Assembly (NCBI RefSeq): GCF_026016465.1 | Contig: NZ_CP100390.1 | Coordinates: 2,642,001-2,706,000, forward strand | From: Alkalimarinus alittae | GTDB taxonomy: Bacteria > Pseudomonadota > Gammaproteobacteria > Pseudomonadales > Oleiphilaceae | Direction of reading: 5' to 3' | Length of the DNA stretch: 64,000 nucleotides | Part shown: positions 35,946 to 46,500 of the stretch, piece after piece | Position numbering within the stretch: the stretch's first letter is position 1 | Layout of the letters: every line of letters begins with the position of its first letter | Notes under the pieces: generated by a model | Seen by the model: only the letters and a program-made list of their open reading frames with translations | Database searches by the model: none | Told to the model about the DNA's origin: nothing | Program-made: the position numbers and the translations under genes

Positions 35946-35973
35946 ATTTGGGGACGGCTAAAATAATTTCAAG
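35946..35973 (-). promoter_or_regulatory. Sigma-32 (heat-shock) promoter of htpG
   Basis: On the minus strand CTTGAAA (-35, 35967-35973) is followed, after exactly 13 bp, by CCCCAAAT (-10, 35946-35953). This matches the RpoH consensus CTTGAAA-N11..16-CCCATNT closely and lies about 90-120 bp before the htpG ATG. Confidence 0.88.
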
Positions 35974-35987
35974 CATGACTGAAAAGT

Positions 35988-36419
35988 TTAACTAAACAAA
36001 AAATGCGCACGAGCTAATGCAATTGGTTCATTTCGTGATTTCTGCCAAGCGGTGACAATAACATTGGCAACTCGGCTGCCCTGTCGCGTTAGCTTACATT
36101 CAACATAAGTATCTCTGTCTAACCCTGCTCGTAAGTAGTCTAACGAGATATCAACGATCTTAGGTAGCTTGGGAGTATCCTGAAACATCACCAAATAAAG
36201 TGATGCCGATATTTCCATAAACCCACCAATTACACCGCCATGAATCGCAGGCAAAATAGGGTTACCAATATTGCTTTTTTTACGGGGTAGTTTAAACATT
36301 ACCTCATCACCGAAACGTTCACACTCAACACCAATCGTGACAGCGTACGGTATTGTCGCAATCAGCTCTGAATAGTCGCCACTATCATGAGCCCGTGTTA
36401 CTAACTCTCTTAAATCCAT
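35988..36419 (-). CDS. PaaI-type hotdog thioesterase, 143 aa
   Basis: A 143-residue hotdog-fold protein with the family's helix motif PAIHGGVIGGFMEISA and a strand DISLDYLRAG. PaaI-type enzymes split acyl-CoA thioesters. The ATG overlaps the stop of the preceding thioesterase gene (TAATG), so the two may form a heteromeric or sequential pair. The catalytic acid is not obvious. Confidence 0.82.
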   Translation of the reverse strand: MDLRELVTRAHDSGDYSELIATIPYAVTIGVECERFGDEVMFKLPRKKSNIGNPILPAIHGGVIGGFMEISASLYLVMFQDTPKLPKIVDISLDYLRAGLDRDTYVECKLTRQGSRVANVIVTAWQKSRNEPIALARAHFLFS

Positions 36420-36940
36420 TACACCTGCCCTTGTTGGTTAGCATCTTCATTTGAACGTTCTTCTAATAAGTCAGTACCCATGATCATTTGTCGAAAAGGG
36501 AGCGGTGTAGCCTCTGCCCCTATTCTCATAAACGTTGCAACACACTGAGCCACAGGCTCTTCGTTCGCGCCCTGATATGCGAGGCATCGTGTAAAGATAA
36601 TATTTTTGGTTATTTTATAGCAGGTCGCTTTGGCAAATACCGATTCACCTGGTGCTGCGGCATGCATATAGTCAACACGTAAGTCCAGTGTCGGACACAG
36701 CTCGAATTCTTCTAAACCGCAAATCACAACAGACCCTGAGGCAGTATCCATTAAGGTCGTTATAGCCCCCCCATGAATAACCCCAGTGTATGGATTACCA
36801 ATTATCGCATCTGAGTAAGGTAATTCTAGAATCAACTGATTAGGTACCGCCTGAACGGTTTTTATACCTAGTGTGTTACATTGAGCTAAAGAACCGACAA
36901 ACCGAGATACCTTGCCGAACAAAACGGGATCATTTGTCAT
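36419..36940 (-). CDS. PaaI-type hotdog thioesterase, 173 aa
   Basis: A 173-residue hotdog thioesterase with the motif GVIHGGAITTLMDTASG and strand LRVDYMHAA. It carries the Asp of the helix (MDTASG) that its downstream neighbour lacks (Glu there). It follows the DUF599 gene by 6 bp and overlaps the next thioesterase gene by 1 bp. Substrate unknown. Confidence 0.85.
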   Translation of the reverse strand: MTNDPVLFGKVSRFVGSLAQCNTLGIKTVQAVPNQLILELPYSDAIIGNPYTGVIHGGAITTLMDTASGSVVICGLEEFELCPTLDLRVDYMHAAAPGESVFAKATCYKITKNIIFTRCLAYQGANEEPVAQCVATFMRIGAEATPLPFRQMIMGTDLLEERSNEDANQQGQV

Positions 36941-36946
36941 AAACTA

Positions 36947-37660
36947 TTACTTCTCTTCATCAAAACTTTTACCAGAACGTAAAACCCATAATGCCTTAGA
37001 GTAAAACTCTCGCTGGTATAAAATAACTACGACCGCTGTAGTCGCTACTATAAAAGCAATCGGGTGAATAAACCAAGCCAAAACAGCAAGGGCATAATAA
37101 TATGACCTTAGCCCTAGGTTGAACGTATCACCCGCTAGGTTAGCTAGCTCTGCTGCGCTATTTGCAAACGCTTTTCGTGCAGCAGGACTGACCTTTTCTT
37201 CATTTACTAAAGGCGCACTACCCACTAAGACAGAACAAAAATTATATTGCCTCATCGACCATGTGAATTTAAAGAAAGAATATACGAATACAATCAACAG
37301 CGTTGCCAGTTTAAGCTCCCACATGGTTCGTCCGTTATTAGCAACGATTGGCAAATCCTGAAAGATAGCCATGGCCTCATCAGCGTAACCAATCGCAGTT
37401 AAAATACCAGCCATAATAAGCAAGCTGCTTGAGGCAAAAAAAGCACCATTTCGCTCAAGATTACCCAAGACTGATGCATCTGCAATTCGGTTCTCACGCA
37501 TTAATACGCGCCGCATCCAGTCACCTCGATACAAATCAAGCGTACTCGATAAGGTTGGGTATTTTTGACTATGGTAGTCTGCATAGTAGCTATAGCCCGC
37601 CCAAATAAGCACGAACCAGCTAATGGCGATCATATCGAATAGGTAATCTGAAAACATCAT
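36947..37660 (-). CDS. DUF599 family inner-membrane protein
   Basis: A 237-residue protein with about four membrane helices and the DUF599 motifs YSYYADYHS, WMRRVLMRENRIADASV and FFASSSLLIMAG. The function is unknown. GAAGGA precedes the doubled ATG; the second ATG is at 37657. It heads the unit with the two thioesterases. Confidence 0.88.
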   Translation of the reverse strand: MMFSDYLFDMIAISWFVLIWAGYSYYADYHSQKYPTLSSTLDLYRGDWMRRVLMRENRIADASVLGNLERNGAFFASSSLLIMAGILTAIGYADEAMAIFQDLPIVANNGRTMWELKLATLLIVFVYSFFKFTWSMRQYNFCSVLVGSAPLVNEEKVSPAARKAFANSAAELANLAGDTFNLGLRSYYYALAVLAWFIHPIAFIVATTAVVVILYQREFYSKALWVLRSGKSFDEEK

Positions 37661-37885
37661 TCCTTCTTATTAAAAATAACGCAGTATTAATCGCATGGTT
37701 AAGATTTGAGGCACTATAGTCCTCTCATCACCGACTTTCAACGAAAGCTTGTTACTGCACCTGTGTTGTTCAGGTATAGATAGGGTTAGCAAAACATTAA
37801 TAAAACCTCGACATCTATTGCAGTTTAAAGCCTAAATTGGTCAAAATGGTGTAAATACATGAACATTACTATTTCAGAGGTAACA

Positions 37886-39433
37886 ATGCTCAGGCTTATC
37901 ACCATACTTTTTTTAGCGGCCCTATCGACAGCGTGTGCCGTAAACCCAGTGACAGGCGAACAACAATTGATGTTTTTGCCCGAAGGTCAAGACGCAGAAA
38001 TAGGTCAGTCTCAGTATAAACCGGCACAGCAATCTCAGGGCGGATTATATTATCTAGACCCAGAGCTGACCCTTTATGTTGCAGGCGTAGGTAAAAAGCT
38101 AGCCGCAGTCAGCGACCGTCCTGACCTTCCTTATGAATTTGTGATTCTGAATAACTCCGTCCCTAATGCGTGGGCTTTACCTTCGGGTAAAATAGCGCTA
38201 AATAGAGGGTTACTCATTCGACTAGAAGATGAAGCACAACTCGCTGCAGTGCTTAGCCATGAAATTGTTCACGCTGCAGCACGCCATAGCGCCCAACGTA
38301 TGCAGCAAGGAATGATCGTTCAATACGGCATGATGGGGCTTGGCATGGCAGCCGAAGGAACCGACTATAAAGACCTGATTATTGGTGGCGCAGCCATGGG
38401 CGCACAATTAACCATGGCTCAATACAGCCAAGACCATGAGTTAGAGTCAGATCAATATGGCATGAAGTATATGGCCAAAGCCGGTTATGACCTTAATGCA
38501 GCGGTTGAACTTCAACAGCTTTTTGTTGAGCTATCTAACAACCAGCAATCCAATTTTTTGCAGGGGCTATTTGCATCTCACCCCCCTTCTCCTGACCGCG
38601 TCAAAGCAAACCGCGAGCATGTTACTGCGTTTGCCTCTGCAGGTAACTACCGCGGAAAAACTGAATTTCAAAAGCACATGAAATACCTTTTAAGCAAGAC
38701 TAATGCGTATAACGCCCAAGACAAGGCAACTGCATTAATAGCTAAAAAAGAATTTACTGCCGCAATGACCGAAATTGAGAAAGCCATTAAAGCTGAGCCT
38801 AATGAAGCCCTTTTTTATGCCACTAAGGGAGACATTTACAGTGCTCAAGGCAAAGACGCTTTAGCGGTTAAACAATACGAAAAGTCTGTTTCGTTATTCC
38901 CAGAGCAGTTTTCAAGCTATCTAAAGAAAGGCATATCAAACGAAAAACTAGGTAACCTTGAACAAGCCAAAAAAGATTTTACACGTAGCGCGCAACTACT
39001 TCCTACGTCTGTTGCAGAGCTAGGTCTAGGTAATATTGCTCAGCTTCAAGGCGATCAGCGCAACGCCATTTTGCATTATGGCAAAGCCTCTCAGGCTGAA
39101 GGCCGCAATGGCCAAAACGCGAGAATTAAACTCGCTAAGCTTGAGCTACCTAATCAGCCTGATAAATACATTAAGATCAAACACATGCTAGGAAAAAACC
39201 GAGAGCTTCAGGCCTATGCTGAAAACCATAGTGAGATAACAGTGATAGAAATTGAAGTTGAGTCTACAGTGACTGATGCAACGGGAAAGTTAGTCAATAA
39301 AGAGCGCTGGAGAATAAAACAAGCCATAAAGCCTAGGAGCCGAAGCCAAATTGAAAAGGACCCGACAATCGCAACTCTGCCAGAAGGTTATCGCGTTTAT
39401 TCGAAGATACTGTCTGCGGATATCGTAAAGTAG
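37886..39433 (+). CDS. M48 family metalloprotease with TPR repeats, lipoprotein
   Basis: A 515-residue lipoprotein: lipobox STAC near residue 18, an M48 zinc protease domain with HEIVH at about 125-129 and the third ligand Glu in ELESDQYGMKYM, and TPR repeats at about 275-400. BepA-like proteases of this layout check outer-membrane protein assembly. The ATG at 37886 has AGAGG 6 nt upstream and gives a proper signal peptide, so it is preferred over 37859. A shared terminator with the convergent gene follows. Confidence 0.9.
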   Translation: MLRLITILFLAALSTACAVNPVTGEQQLMFLPEGQDAEIGQSQYKPAQQSQGGLYYLDPELTLYVAGVGKKLAAVSDRPDLPYEFVILNNSVPNAWALPSGKIALNRGLLIRLEDEAQLAAVLSHEIVHAAARHSAQRMQQGMIVQYGMMGLGMAAEGTDYKDLIIGGAAMGAQLTMAQYSQDHELESDQYGMKYMAKAGYDLNAAVELQQLFVELSNNQQSNFLQGLFASHPPSPDRVKANREHVTAFASAGNYRGKTEFQKHMKYLLSKTNAYNAQDKATALIAKKEFTAAMTEIEKAIKAEPNEALFYATKGDIYSAQGKDALAVKQYEKSVSLFPEQFSSYLKKGISNEKLGNLEQAKKDFTRSAQLLPTSVAELGLGNIAQLQGDQRNAILHYGKASQAEGRNGQNARIKLAKLELPNQPDKYIKIKHMLGKNRELQAYAENHSEITVIEIEVESTVTDATGKLVNKERWRIKQAIKPRSRSQIEKDPTIATLPEGYRVYSKILSADIVK

Positions 39434-39440
39434 CGTTAAG

Positions 39441-39476
39441 ATCACTTGAGTGGGGGGTTAGCCCCACTTGAGTGAT
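39441..39476. terminator. Bidirectional terminator with the PEP-CTERM-like stop codon in the loop
   Basis: ATCACTTGAGTGGGG and CCCCACTTGAGTGAT form a 15-bp stem (two G-T pairs) around a six-base loop. The TAA stop of the minus-strand gene (39458-39460) lies in the loop, and its last codons make one arm. TTTTC follows. Confidence 0.85.
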
Positions 39477-40165
39477 TTTCTACGCGTGAACAATAATGCC
39501 GCAAAGCCCAATGAGAAAATTCCAAACGAACTTGGTTCGCTAACTGAAACCGTATTCACTCTACCCACCAATGATGCAACACTTGACTGATTCTCAACGG
39601 TGCTAAATATGTCCGATAGCACGCCATTAGTAATAAAGCCAAGAATCTCAAACTCATACAACGTATTGTTAAACGAAAACTGATTAGTCGCATTACTGAC
39701 TACTTTAATCCGATCATTTGAGCATGTAGGGCTTGAGGTGCAATTATTTGTTGTTTCTGTATGATCGAACAAAAACGACAGGTCAATTGAATCGTTGAGT
39801 GTTGGCGTGCTTACCGCAACACCCATCTTTAAGCTAGCCTCGTAAATAGAGGTGCCTCTTTTCATGACATAGTTATGATGGGTAAAGTCGCCTAACAAGA
39901 AACTCTGGTCGCTTATTACGTCAAACGTCGAGTTATAGACCTCAAGTTCGTAACCACTTTGCTTTTCTTTAACAGGCACGCCCCAGCTAATCACTTCGTT
40001 TCCGGCAATACTATCATTGCCCGAATACACAATATTTGAGCCACTCACTGGGTTATACCAGTCTAGCTGTGTCACGTCTAACTGCAACGGTATCGCCTGA
40101 GCACTTGACGCAGTGAATGCACCTACAACAGTTATAACTTTAATTATTTTTTTCATCATTACCAT
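39458..40165 (-). CDS. PEP-CTERM-like exported protein
   Basis: A 235-residue secreted protein: signal peptide at 1-25 (TASSAQA cut), a Ser/Thr/Asn-rich beta domain of unknown role, and a C-terminal sorting tail SEPSSFGIFSLGFAALLFTRRK, which has the shape of PEP-CTERM signals: EP-like motif, hydrophobic stretch, Arg cluster. Exosortase processes such tails in exopolysaccharide-making bacteria. Strict PEP is replaced by SEP. Starts at 40159 and 40156 are also possible. Confidence 0.7.
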   Translation of the reverse strand: MVMMKKIIKVITVVGAFTASSAQAIPLQLDVTQLDWYNPVSGSNIVYSGNDSIAGNEVISWGVPVKEKQSGYELEVYNSTFDVISDQSFLLGDFTHHNYVMKRGTSIYEASLKMGVAVSTPTLNDSIDLSFLFDHTETTNNCTSSPTCSNDRIKVVSNATNQFSFNNTLYEFEILGFITNGVLSDIFSTVENQSSVASLVGRVNTVSVSEPSSFGIFSLGFAALLFTRRKSLKWG

Positions 40166-40311
40166 CTTTTGAATTCTATAAGCTAATTATATTGAACAAC
40201 CACCGAACAGAACACTCTCACGCTGTTAACTTTTGTAAAATCGTTTATTCAATTCTCCAATACATTACTTAAAAGCATCTATACTGCCTTATAAGTAGTT
40301 ATTGTTTTATA

Positions 40312-40335
40312 GTTAGGCATGAATCATGCCCTAAC
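40312..40335. promoter_or_regulatory. Near-palindrome upstream of the capB/capC-like operon
   Basis: GTTAGGCATGA and TCATGCCCTAAC face each other with one extra base. It lies about 100 bp before the first gene of the operon and is a reasonable operator candidate, judged by symmetry and position only. Confidence 0.35.
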
Positions 40336-40434
40336 AATATAAAACGTAGAGGCAAGTTGTGTTTTAACATAGTAAACCACACCGTTTTGCTGTTCATGGT
40401 CATTTAGTTTAATTCTTCATAAGGTGATAGAAAC

Positions 40435-43212
40435 TTGTTGGGTTTTCCATTCAAGAGCAAGAAGCGTTCTAATGTTAAAGATGCTAACAGTGTCTTACAG
40501 TCGATAACACAAAAAGCTGACTGGACAAAAATTATTGCGGCACTCCTTATGGCCAGTTTTTTAGTATTAATTAACTTATCTGGATCATTGCGACTACCCG
40601 AGCTATTGGTGTACGACAAACTAGTGTTTAATAGTTATGCAACACCTCAGTCAAACCACGTGTTATTGCTTCAGGTAGCACCTCAAGAACAGAATAGCTC
40701 ACCCGATTTCATCGCAGGTATTATGCAGCGCTTACTGCCGCTGTCACCCAGCAAAATTGTGCTTATGCATTCATTGACTGAGTTTGATCAAACTCAGTTA
40801 AAAAAATGGTTAGGCCACGAACAAGTGATGTACGCACCGATAGTCAACAGAACTCTTGAGGATGGTGGCGTTGTTGGTTACCAATACGAAGCGCTTATAC
40901 CCTCGGCTTCACCGTTAGGTTTTGCTCTACCCGCAACATCAAGTTTTGGTATCACTCGCAGCATTCCGCTAGAGCTTGTAACCAATGGAGAAACACTCAC
41001 TGGGTTTCAGTCTGTCATCACTCAAACAGACCGTCAGGCAAACCCTCTCGTCATCAACTTCAACCAAGGCTCTCAGCCTATACCGAGATATAATGCTGAA
41101 AAGCTAATTTCAGTTGGGATGATCGAGGAGTTAGTTAAAGATAAAATCATACTCATCACCCCTCCGCTCAACAACATTACCACGGGGTTAACAACCCCAT
41201 ACAATAATTATGCTGAACCACTATCCCCTAGCCTTGTACAGGCAATGGCACTTAATACATTAATTAATCAAACAGATATCGGCATGCTAAAACCATGGCA
41301 AACAGCAATGGTGTGCGTATTGTTGTTTTTCTTCTATTTGTTTACGTTTCAGTGGCTAACGATACGCTTGGGCATCATCATCATTTTTACGTCGGCCATA
41401 TCACTTCTTTTGATAGACTGGTACATAGTGAGCTTTCACTATTTTTACCTGCCAGTATTTAGCTTCATCGTATCGATCATCGCGGCATTATCAACAGCGA
41501 TACCGCTGCATCGCATCACAGAACAGAACATTATTGAAACGTTGCGCTTTAATATACTTTCGCAATTAAAATCGAAAAAGACACCGCATAGTTTTTATCA
41601 GGTAGAAGACCCATGGAACCAAATCATCGTATTCATTAATCAGCATCTATTGTTGAACCGCTCTATTCTGTTAGAGCGCGTTGAAAACGACCATCGAGTC
41701 AAAGAGATAAAGAGTCTAGGCTGTAGCATTTCTGACATTGCTGAGCGCCGCCGTGATTATCAGCGTTACCCTTACGACCAATCGTTGCTGCAACAAATAC
41801 CTTTGGACCTTGAAAACCGTCATTATTTTAAAGAGAGTTTTGAAGGCGAAAAGCAATACCTTATTCCTCTTCGCTTTGCAGAGGAAGTACTAGGATTTTG
41901 GGCTTTTACAGTGATTCCCGACGATAACTGGGATCAGAACAAGTTCTTTTCAAATATTAATATTTTTGCAAAACAAATAGCTCACCTCATTCACAACCGT
42001 AAAACGTTTAACTATGAAGACCGTATTAATAGAAAACTCGTCACTAAGTTATTAAATTTTAACTTAGGGATGAACAATCATAAGTCATTAAAAACCGCCG
42101 TTGATGGCTTAGACCATAGACTTCGCGTCATGGAAGGCATATTTGATGGCATGAGTTCTGCGGCAATTCTGTATGACCTTTTTGGTCAAATCATGAGTAG
42201 TAACCAGTTGATGGATCAATTAGCCCTTGAGTCTCACCTCTCTATTTATGACCTGACCTCACTTGATCTTATCACGCAAGCTTGCGGTATCAGCCAAGAC
42301 GAAGCTAGACGCAGGTTACGGCATGTCGTTATGAACTCAGCAAGTGTTGACCTTCCATTAGCCGACTTAATTGAATCGCGTCAGTACCTACTACGCATAC
42401 GATCAATAAAACCACAGCCTCAAACGACTGGCTCAATTAATGATAGCTCTCTACCGTTTGAGTTATTAGGTATTCTTTTCGAGTTTATCAATGTAACCCC
42501 CATTCAGCAGAGGTTTACCACCGACATCGTAGCCTATGAAAACCTATATTCTATTCTAAGAAACGATCTTAGCTCGCTCTCTTTATGCCAGCTTCAGTTA
42601 AGTTTATCGCCCGATGCAGATCAGAAACTGATGACTCAAATCAGCCAAACATTGCAACACTCTAGCGAAATATTGAGCAATGCCGAAACGCTGCTTAATG
42701 ACGCGGCTAATAATCAAGCGCCTACAGGTAAGCTACTCCACCCCCTACCGTTACTTAAGCGAGCATTGCTTGAGTTTAAAGAGCCCGCTGCACAAGCTAA
42801 AATATCGTTTAACACTGCATTACCTTCATTTACCAGCCTTATTTTTATTGCTGAAGATGCGCTTGATAGCCTTTTAAGGCATAGCCTAAACTTACTGGTA
42901 AATGATGCAATACCTGATACAGAAATTAAGGTAACGCTAATAGAACAGCAACGACAAGATGACCTGATGCATGATGGCAGCATCCTGATTACAATGAGTA
43001 ATTCAGGCTATGGGATACCCCAAAAAGAGCTCGCAGCCCCCCGTATCGATACGAGCTATATTGAAACCGACGCCCTATCGTTATTCAAAAAAGCGGTTAC
43101 AGAAGTGCATCAATGGGCGGTAACTGTCGATAGTGCTTCTGAGGTTGGGAGCGGCTTTGAAATCACTATTGTGCTACCTGTTATTAACTTTTACAAACCC
43201 GCAGAGATCTAA
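40435..43212 (+). CDS. CHASE2 sensor with degenerate histidine-kinase-like C-terminus
   Basis: A 925-residue membrane sensor. One helix at about 33-48, a CHASE2-type extracytoplasmic domain at about 55-280, three more helices at about 287-360, then cytoplasmic GAF/PAS-like regions (about 395-640; VMEGIFDGMSSAAILYDLFGQIM) and a GHKL ATPase-like domain at about 790-920. The N-box (RHSLNLLVNDA) and G1 box (NSGYGIP in place of DxGxGI) are altered while GSGFEITIVLP is kept. No clear H-box was found, so kinase activity is uncertain. The TTG start has AAGGTGA 7 nt upstream. It overlaps the receiver gene by 1 bp, and probably senses envelope state for the operon. Confidence 0.75.
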   Translation: MLGFPFKSKKRSNVKDANSVLQSITQKADWTKIIAALLMASFLVLINLSGSLRLPELLVYDKLVFNSYATPQSNHVLLLQVAPQEQNSSPDFIAGIMQRLLPLSPSKIVLMHSLTEFDQTQLKKWLGHEQVMYAPIVNRTLEDGGVVGYQYEALIPSASPLGFALPATSSFGITRSIPLELVTNGETLTGFQSVITQTDRQANPLVINFNQGSQPIPRYNAEKLISVGMIEELVKDKIILITPPLNNITTGLTTPYNNYAEPLSPSLVQAMALNTLINQTDIGMLKPWQTAMVCVLLFFFYLFTFQWLTIRLGIIIIFTSAISLLLIDWYIVSFHYFYLPVFSFIVSIIAALSTAIPLHRITEQNIIETLRFNILSQLKSKKTPHSFYQVEDPWNQIIVFINQHLLLNRSILLERVENDHRVKEIKSLGCSISDIAERRRDYQRYPYDQSLLQQIPLDLENRHYFKESFEGEKQYLIPLRFAEEVLGFWAFTVIPDDNWDQNKFFSNINIFAKQIAHLIHNRKTFNYEDRINRKLVTKLLNFNLGMNNHKSLKTAVDGLDHRLRVMEGIFDGMSSAAILYDLFGQIMSSNQLMDQLALESHLSIYDLTSLDLITQACGISQDEARRRLRHVVMNSASVDLPLADLIESRQYLLRIRSIKPQPQTTGSINDSSLPFELLGILFEFINVTPIQQRFTTDIVAYENLYSILRNDLSSLSLCQLQLSLSPDADQKLMTQISQTLQHSSEILSNAETLLNDAANNQAPTGKLLHPLPLLKRALLEFKEPAAQAKISFNTALPSFTSLIFIAEDALDSLLRHSLNLLVNDAIPDTEIKVTLIEQQRQDDLMHDGSILITMSNSGYGIPQKELAAPRIDTSYIETDALSLFKKAVTEVHQWAVTVDSASEVGSGFEITIVLPVINFYKPAEI

Positions 43213-43592
43213 TGAATCAACCTATAAACAAAAAACGCGTGCTACTAGTAGAGGATGATAAAATGCTCTCTATGATGACTATCGCCTTTCTTGAGCAGCA
43301 AAACATCGACACAGTTCATGCACGGGATGGTCAAATTGCATTACTAGCGTTACAAGAAGAGTCCTTCAACGTAATCATCAGCGATCTAAACATGCCTCAA
43401 ACAGATGGCTTATCATTTATAACTGAGCTTAAGAAATTAGGGCATACAACCCCCATTTTTGTTACAACAGGGGTAACAAATAAGCGTATTCATGAAGAGC
43501 TATATGAACTCGGGGTCGAGAAAGTATATGTCAAACCATTGCTCCCCCAAACTTATAGTGAACTGATAGAACGTATCAAGCAGTATCTATAA
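43212..43592 (+). CDS. Single-domain response regulator (receiver)
   Basis: A 126-residue CheY-like receiver: acidic pair EDD at 14-16, phospho-acceptor Asp58 in IISDLNMP, Thr in FVTTG and Lys in VKPLLPQ. It has no output domain, so it must act by protein contact, perhaps on the CapC-like or other operon proteins. It is joined to the upstream sensor by a 1-bp overlap and to the CapC-like gene by TAATG. Confidence 0.92.
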   Translation: MNQPINKKRVLLVEDDKMLSMMTIAFLEQQNIDTVHARDGQIALLALQEESFNVIISDLNMPQTDGLSFITELKKLGHTTPIFVTTGVTNKRIHEELYELGVEKVYVKPLLPQTYSELIERIKQYL

Positions 43593-46500
43593 TGACGATA
43601 TTCCCACTGCCACTATTTCCAGACGGAGGACTTGCTAGCTCTGTCGTTGTCACCGTTTGGGTTGGCATTTGGGTCGTTGCATTTCTTAACCTGCGCTTTG
43701 GTTTTGCACTATCTGGGCTTGTTGTTCCTGGTTATCTCGTACCACTGCTTATCGTTAAGCCTCTTAGCGCGGGTGTTATTCTTATAGAAGGGATAGTTAC
43801 TTACTTTATTACACTACTATTGGCTAGCGGTACGATGCGGCGGCTAGGCGCCAGCGAGATGTTTGGCCGAGACCGTTTTTTTGCTTTAGTCTTGGTCAGT
43901 ATTTTGGTGCGTGTGGTTTTTGACAGTTGGCTATTACCCTGGCTAGGTCAAGAGCTAGTAAATGCTGGCGTCGACTTTGATTACCGAAACAATCTACAGA
44001 GTTTTGGCCTTATTATCGTCTCTTTGATCGCCAACCAAATGTGGAATGGTGGGGTTAGAAGAGGCAGCTCATCGTTACTTTTATACCTGGGCATCACCTA
44101 CCTGATTGTTAACTTTTTGGTGATCCCCTATACCAACTTCAGTATCTCAAATTTGAGCTTCATTTATGAAGACATTGCGAGCTCGATTCTAGCAACACCA
44201 AAAGCCTATATCATTTTGCTGACAACCGCCTATATCGCTTCAAAAATGAACCTTCGGTATGGCTGGGAATTCAACGGGATACTTATTCCTTCTTTACTCG
44301 CGCTTCAATGGTACGAACCCAGTAAACTGCTGGTGACGTTTGTTGAAGCGTTTATCATTTTAGGGCTTGGCAGAGCATGTCTTAAACTTCCGTTGTTTGC
44401 GCATTTTAATATGGAAGGCTCTCGCCTGCTGTTGTTTTTTTTCAACCTCAGTTTTATGTATAAATACCTACTAAGCCTGATCCTCATTGAGTGGTTTCCA
44501 GAAGTAAAAGTCAGTGATTATTTTGCCTTTGGCTACCTTTTGAGTACGCTGTTAGCATTAAAAATGTTTCAGAAAGACATACCGACACTGGTTACACGGG
44601 CAACACTTCAAACATCAGCCTTTGCGCTGATATTCGCTAGCATCATTGGTTATGCGCTAACGTTAATAGACCTTTCTCCTAAATCATCATTCGGTACTAG
44701 CCGCTCTGCGGCTGTTATTAAACTATCAGAGCAGACACAAGACCAACTAGTGATCGAAGGCTATTCCAATTTTTATCAATCTCGAACAATGCAATATACC
44801 CCGCCAACGTTGCAAGACCTTGCTACTTATGAGCGAGCCTTTATTGCAATCAGGCAAGCGTTGCAATCTCCAGTTCGACCGCTGTCAGCAAACACCCCCA
44901 AGCTGACTGAAGCCTTCGCCCTACTCTCAAGTATTGATGTTGATATCATTCACACCCCTGAAAACTCTTTAATCATTAAAGATAGTCGTCCAGAGAGGGC
45001 CGGCGGCCTTGTTGTGGTCAACCTGAATGAATCAACAGGCCTGACTCTCGAAGTGCCTGCGCCATTAAATGAAAACGGCATTGCTGATCTCGGTCTAAGA
45101 ATGTATGACCGCCTTAATGCCAAAGCCTTAATCTATGCAGGCAGTCATCGCTTCCAAGACCCTCTTAGACAAAGTGATATGTTGAATGTTCCTCGTAGTT
45201 TCTTTCAAATAGCTCATGAACGCCTGAGCGAACGAAATGTACTTCAACTAAGAGGCTATACCCGAACCGCAGCCCGTGAACTTTACGGTGAACGGTTTGA
45301 TGATGAGCTATTAACTGCTCAAGCCATACCCAATAAACTCTGGATTAAAGAAAGCCTCCCAGAAAGTTTGAATATCACCCAGCTTAAAGCAAGCTTAGGT
45401 GATTTTTCTGTCAGCTGGAGCCCACCTATTTTTTCTAATAGGCAACGAGAATATAGTCGGGAAGGGTTTGCAGAACTCATGCTAACCAGTGCGGGAATAA
45501 GGCAATTAATTGCCAGTTTTGAGCCTGCTGTATCGCCAGATAACAAACCAGAGATTGATATCCAAAAAATTGCGCTGAACGAGTGGTTAACAGCCCATAA
45601 AACAACCTGGGCGGGCAAGAACAGTGAGTCTTACAAGCCTGCGAAACTCAATGAGCTAATATTTTTTGATGAGCAAGTGCTAACACCGCTATTTCAATTG
45701 ATTGATAGCGACCCACTAAATAAAGAGGTAGATGAACTGCGGCAGGCTTTAGAAGGCATTAATCGAATGGCTCAAGTAATGGGCTATAAAATTGTCAATT
45801 TACAGCAACCTGACTCATCAGAACGTTTCTTGATTCTTACAGAGCAGGCAGGAGCACAACAACGCTATTGGGGTAGCTATGTTTTCAGACTGGTTAATGC
45901 AGCGCCTTACTTTATCGAAGCGCCCCGCCCACTCATTGAGTCAAATAGCTTTGACTATGCCATCAATCTATTTGTCGATTTAAACGCTCAATCACTATTG
46001 GTGCCGAGCAGCCACGCCCTAGCAAATGCAGATGGCAAGGCTAATGTACTCGCACGAGACAATGCGGTTACTTTATTCAATCGTGTTCATCAAAGCCTAT
46101 TGCGACATTATCAATCTGAAACGTCCTTAGTCATCCAAACTAGAGGCTTAAGTGCCAATCAGTGGGACGAGAACAACCCCGTCGATATTCATTTAGCGCT
46201 CTGGCAAAATTCCAACACAGAATTTACACCGCCTTTAGTTGATCGACTCACACAACAAATAGCGCTAAGTGGGCTCAGCTTTAACTTGGTAGGCGGAGAA
46301 GCAACTGAAGCAGGCTATGAAGATCACCACAGTCTGTTAAGCCAATACATGCCCATCGCTCAGCAGACTGAAATGGTCACACTCTGGCTGTCAGAGCAAT
46401 TGCGCCGCAAAATAAATCAAGGCAGCGTGACAGCCACTTACCGTAAACAGTTTCTGGCGATGCACGTTGATCTACAGGTCAGAGATATTGAGCACTGGAT

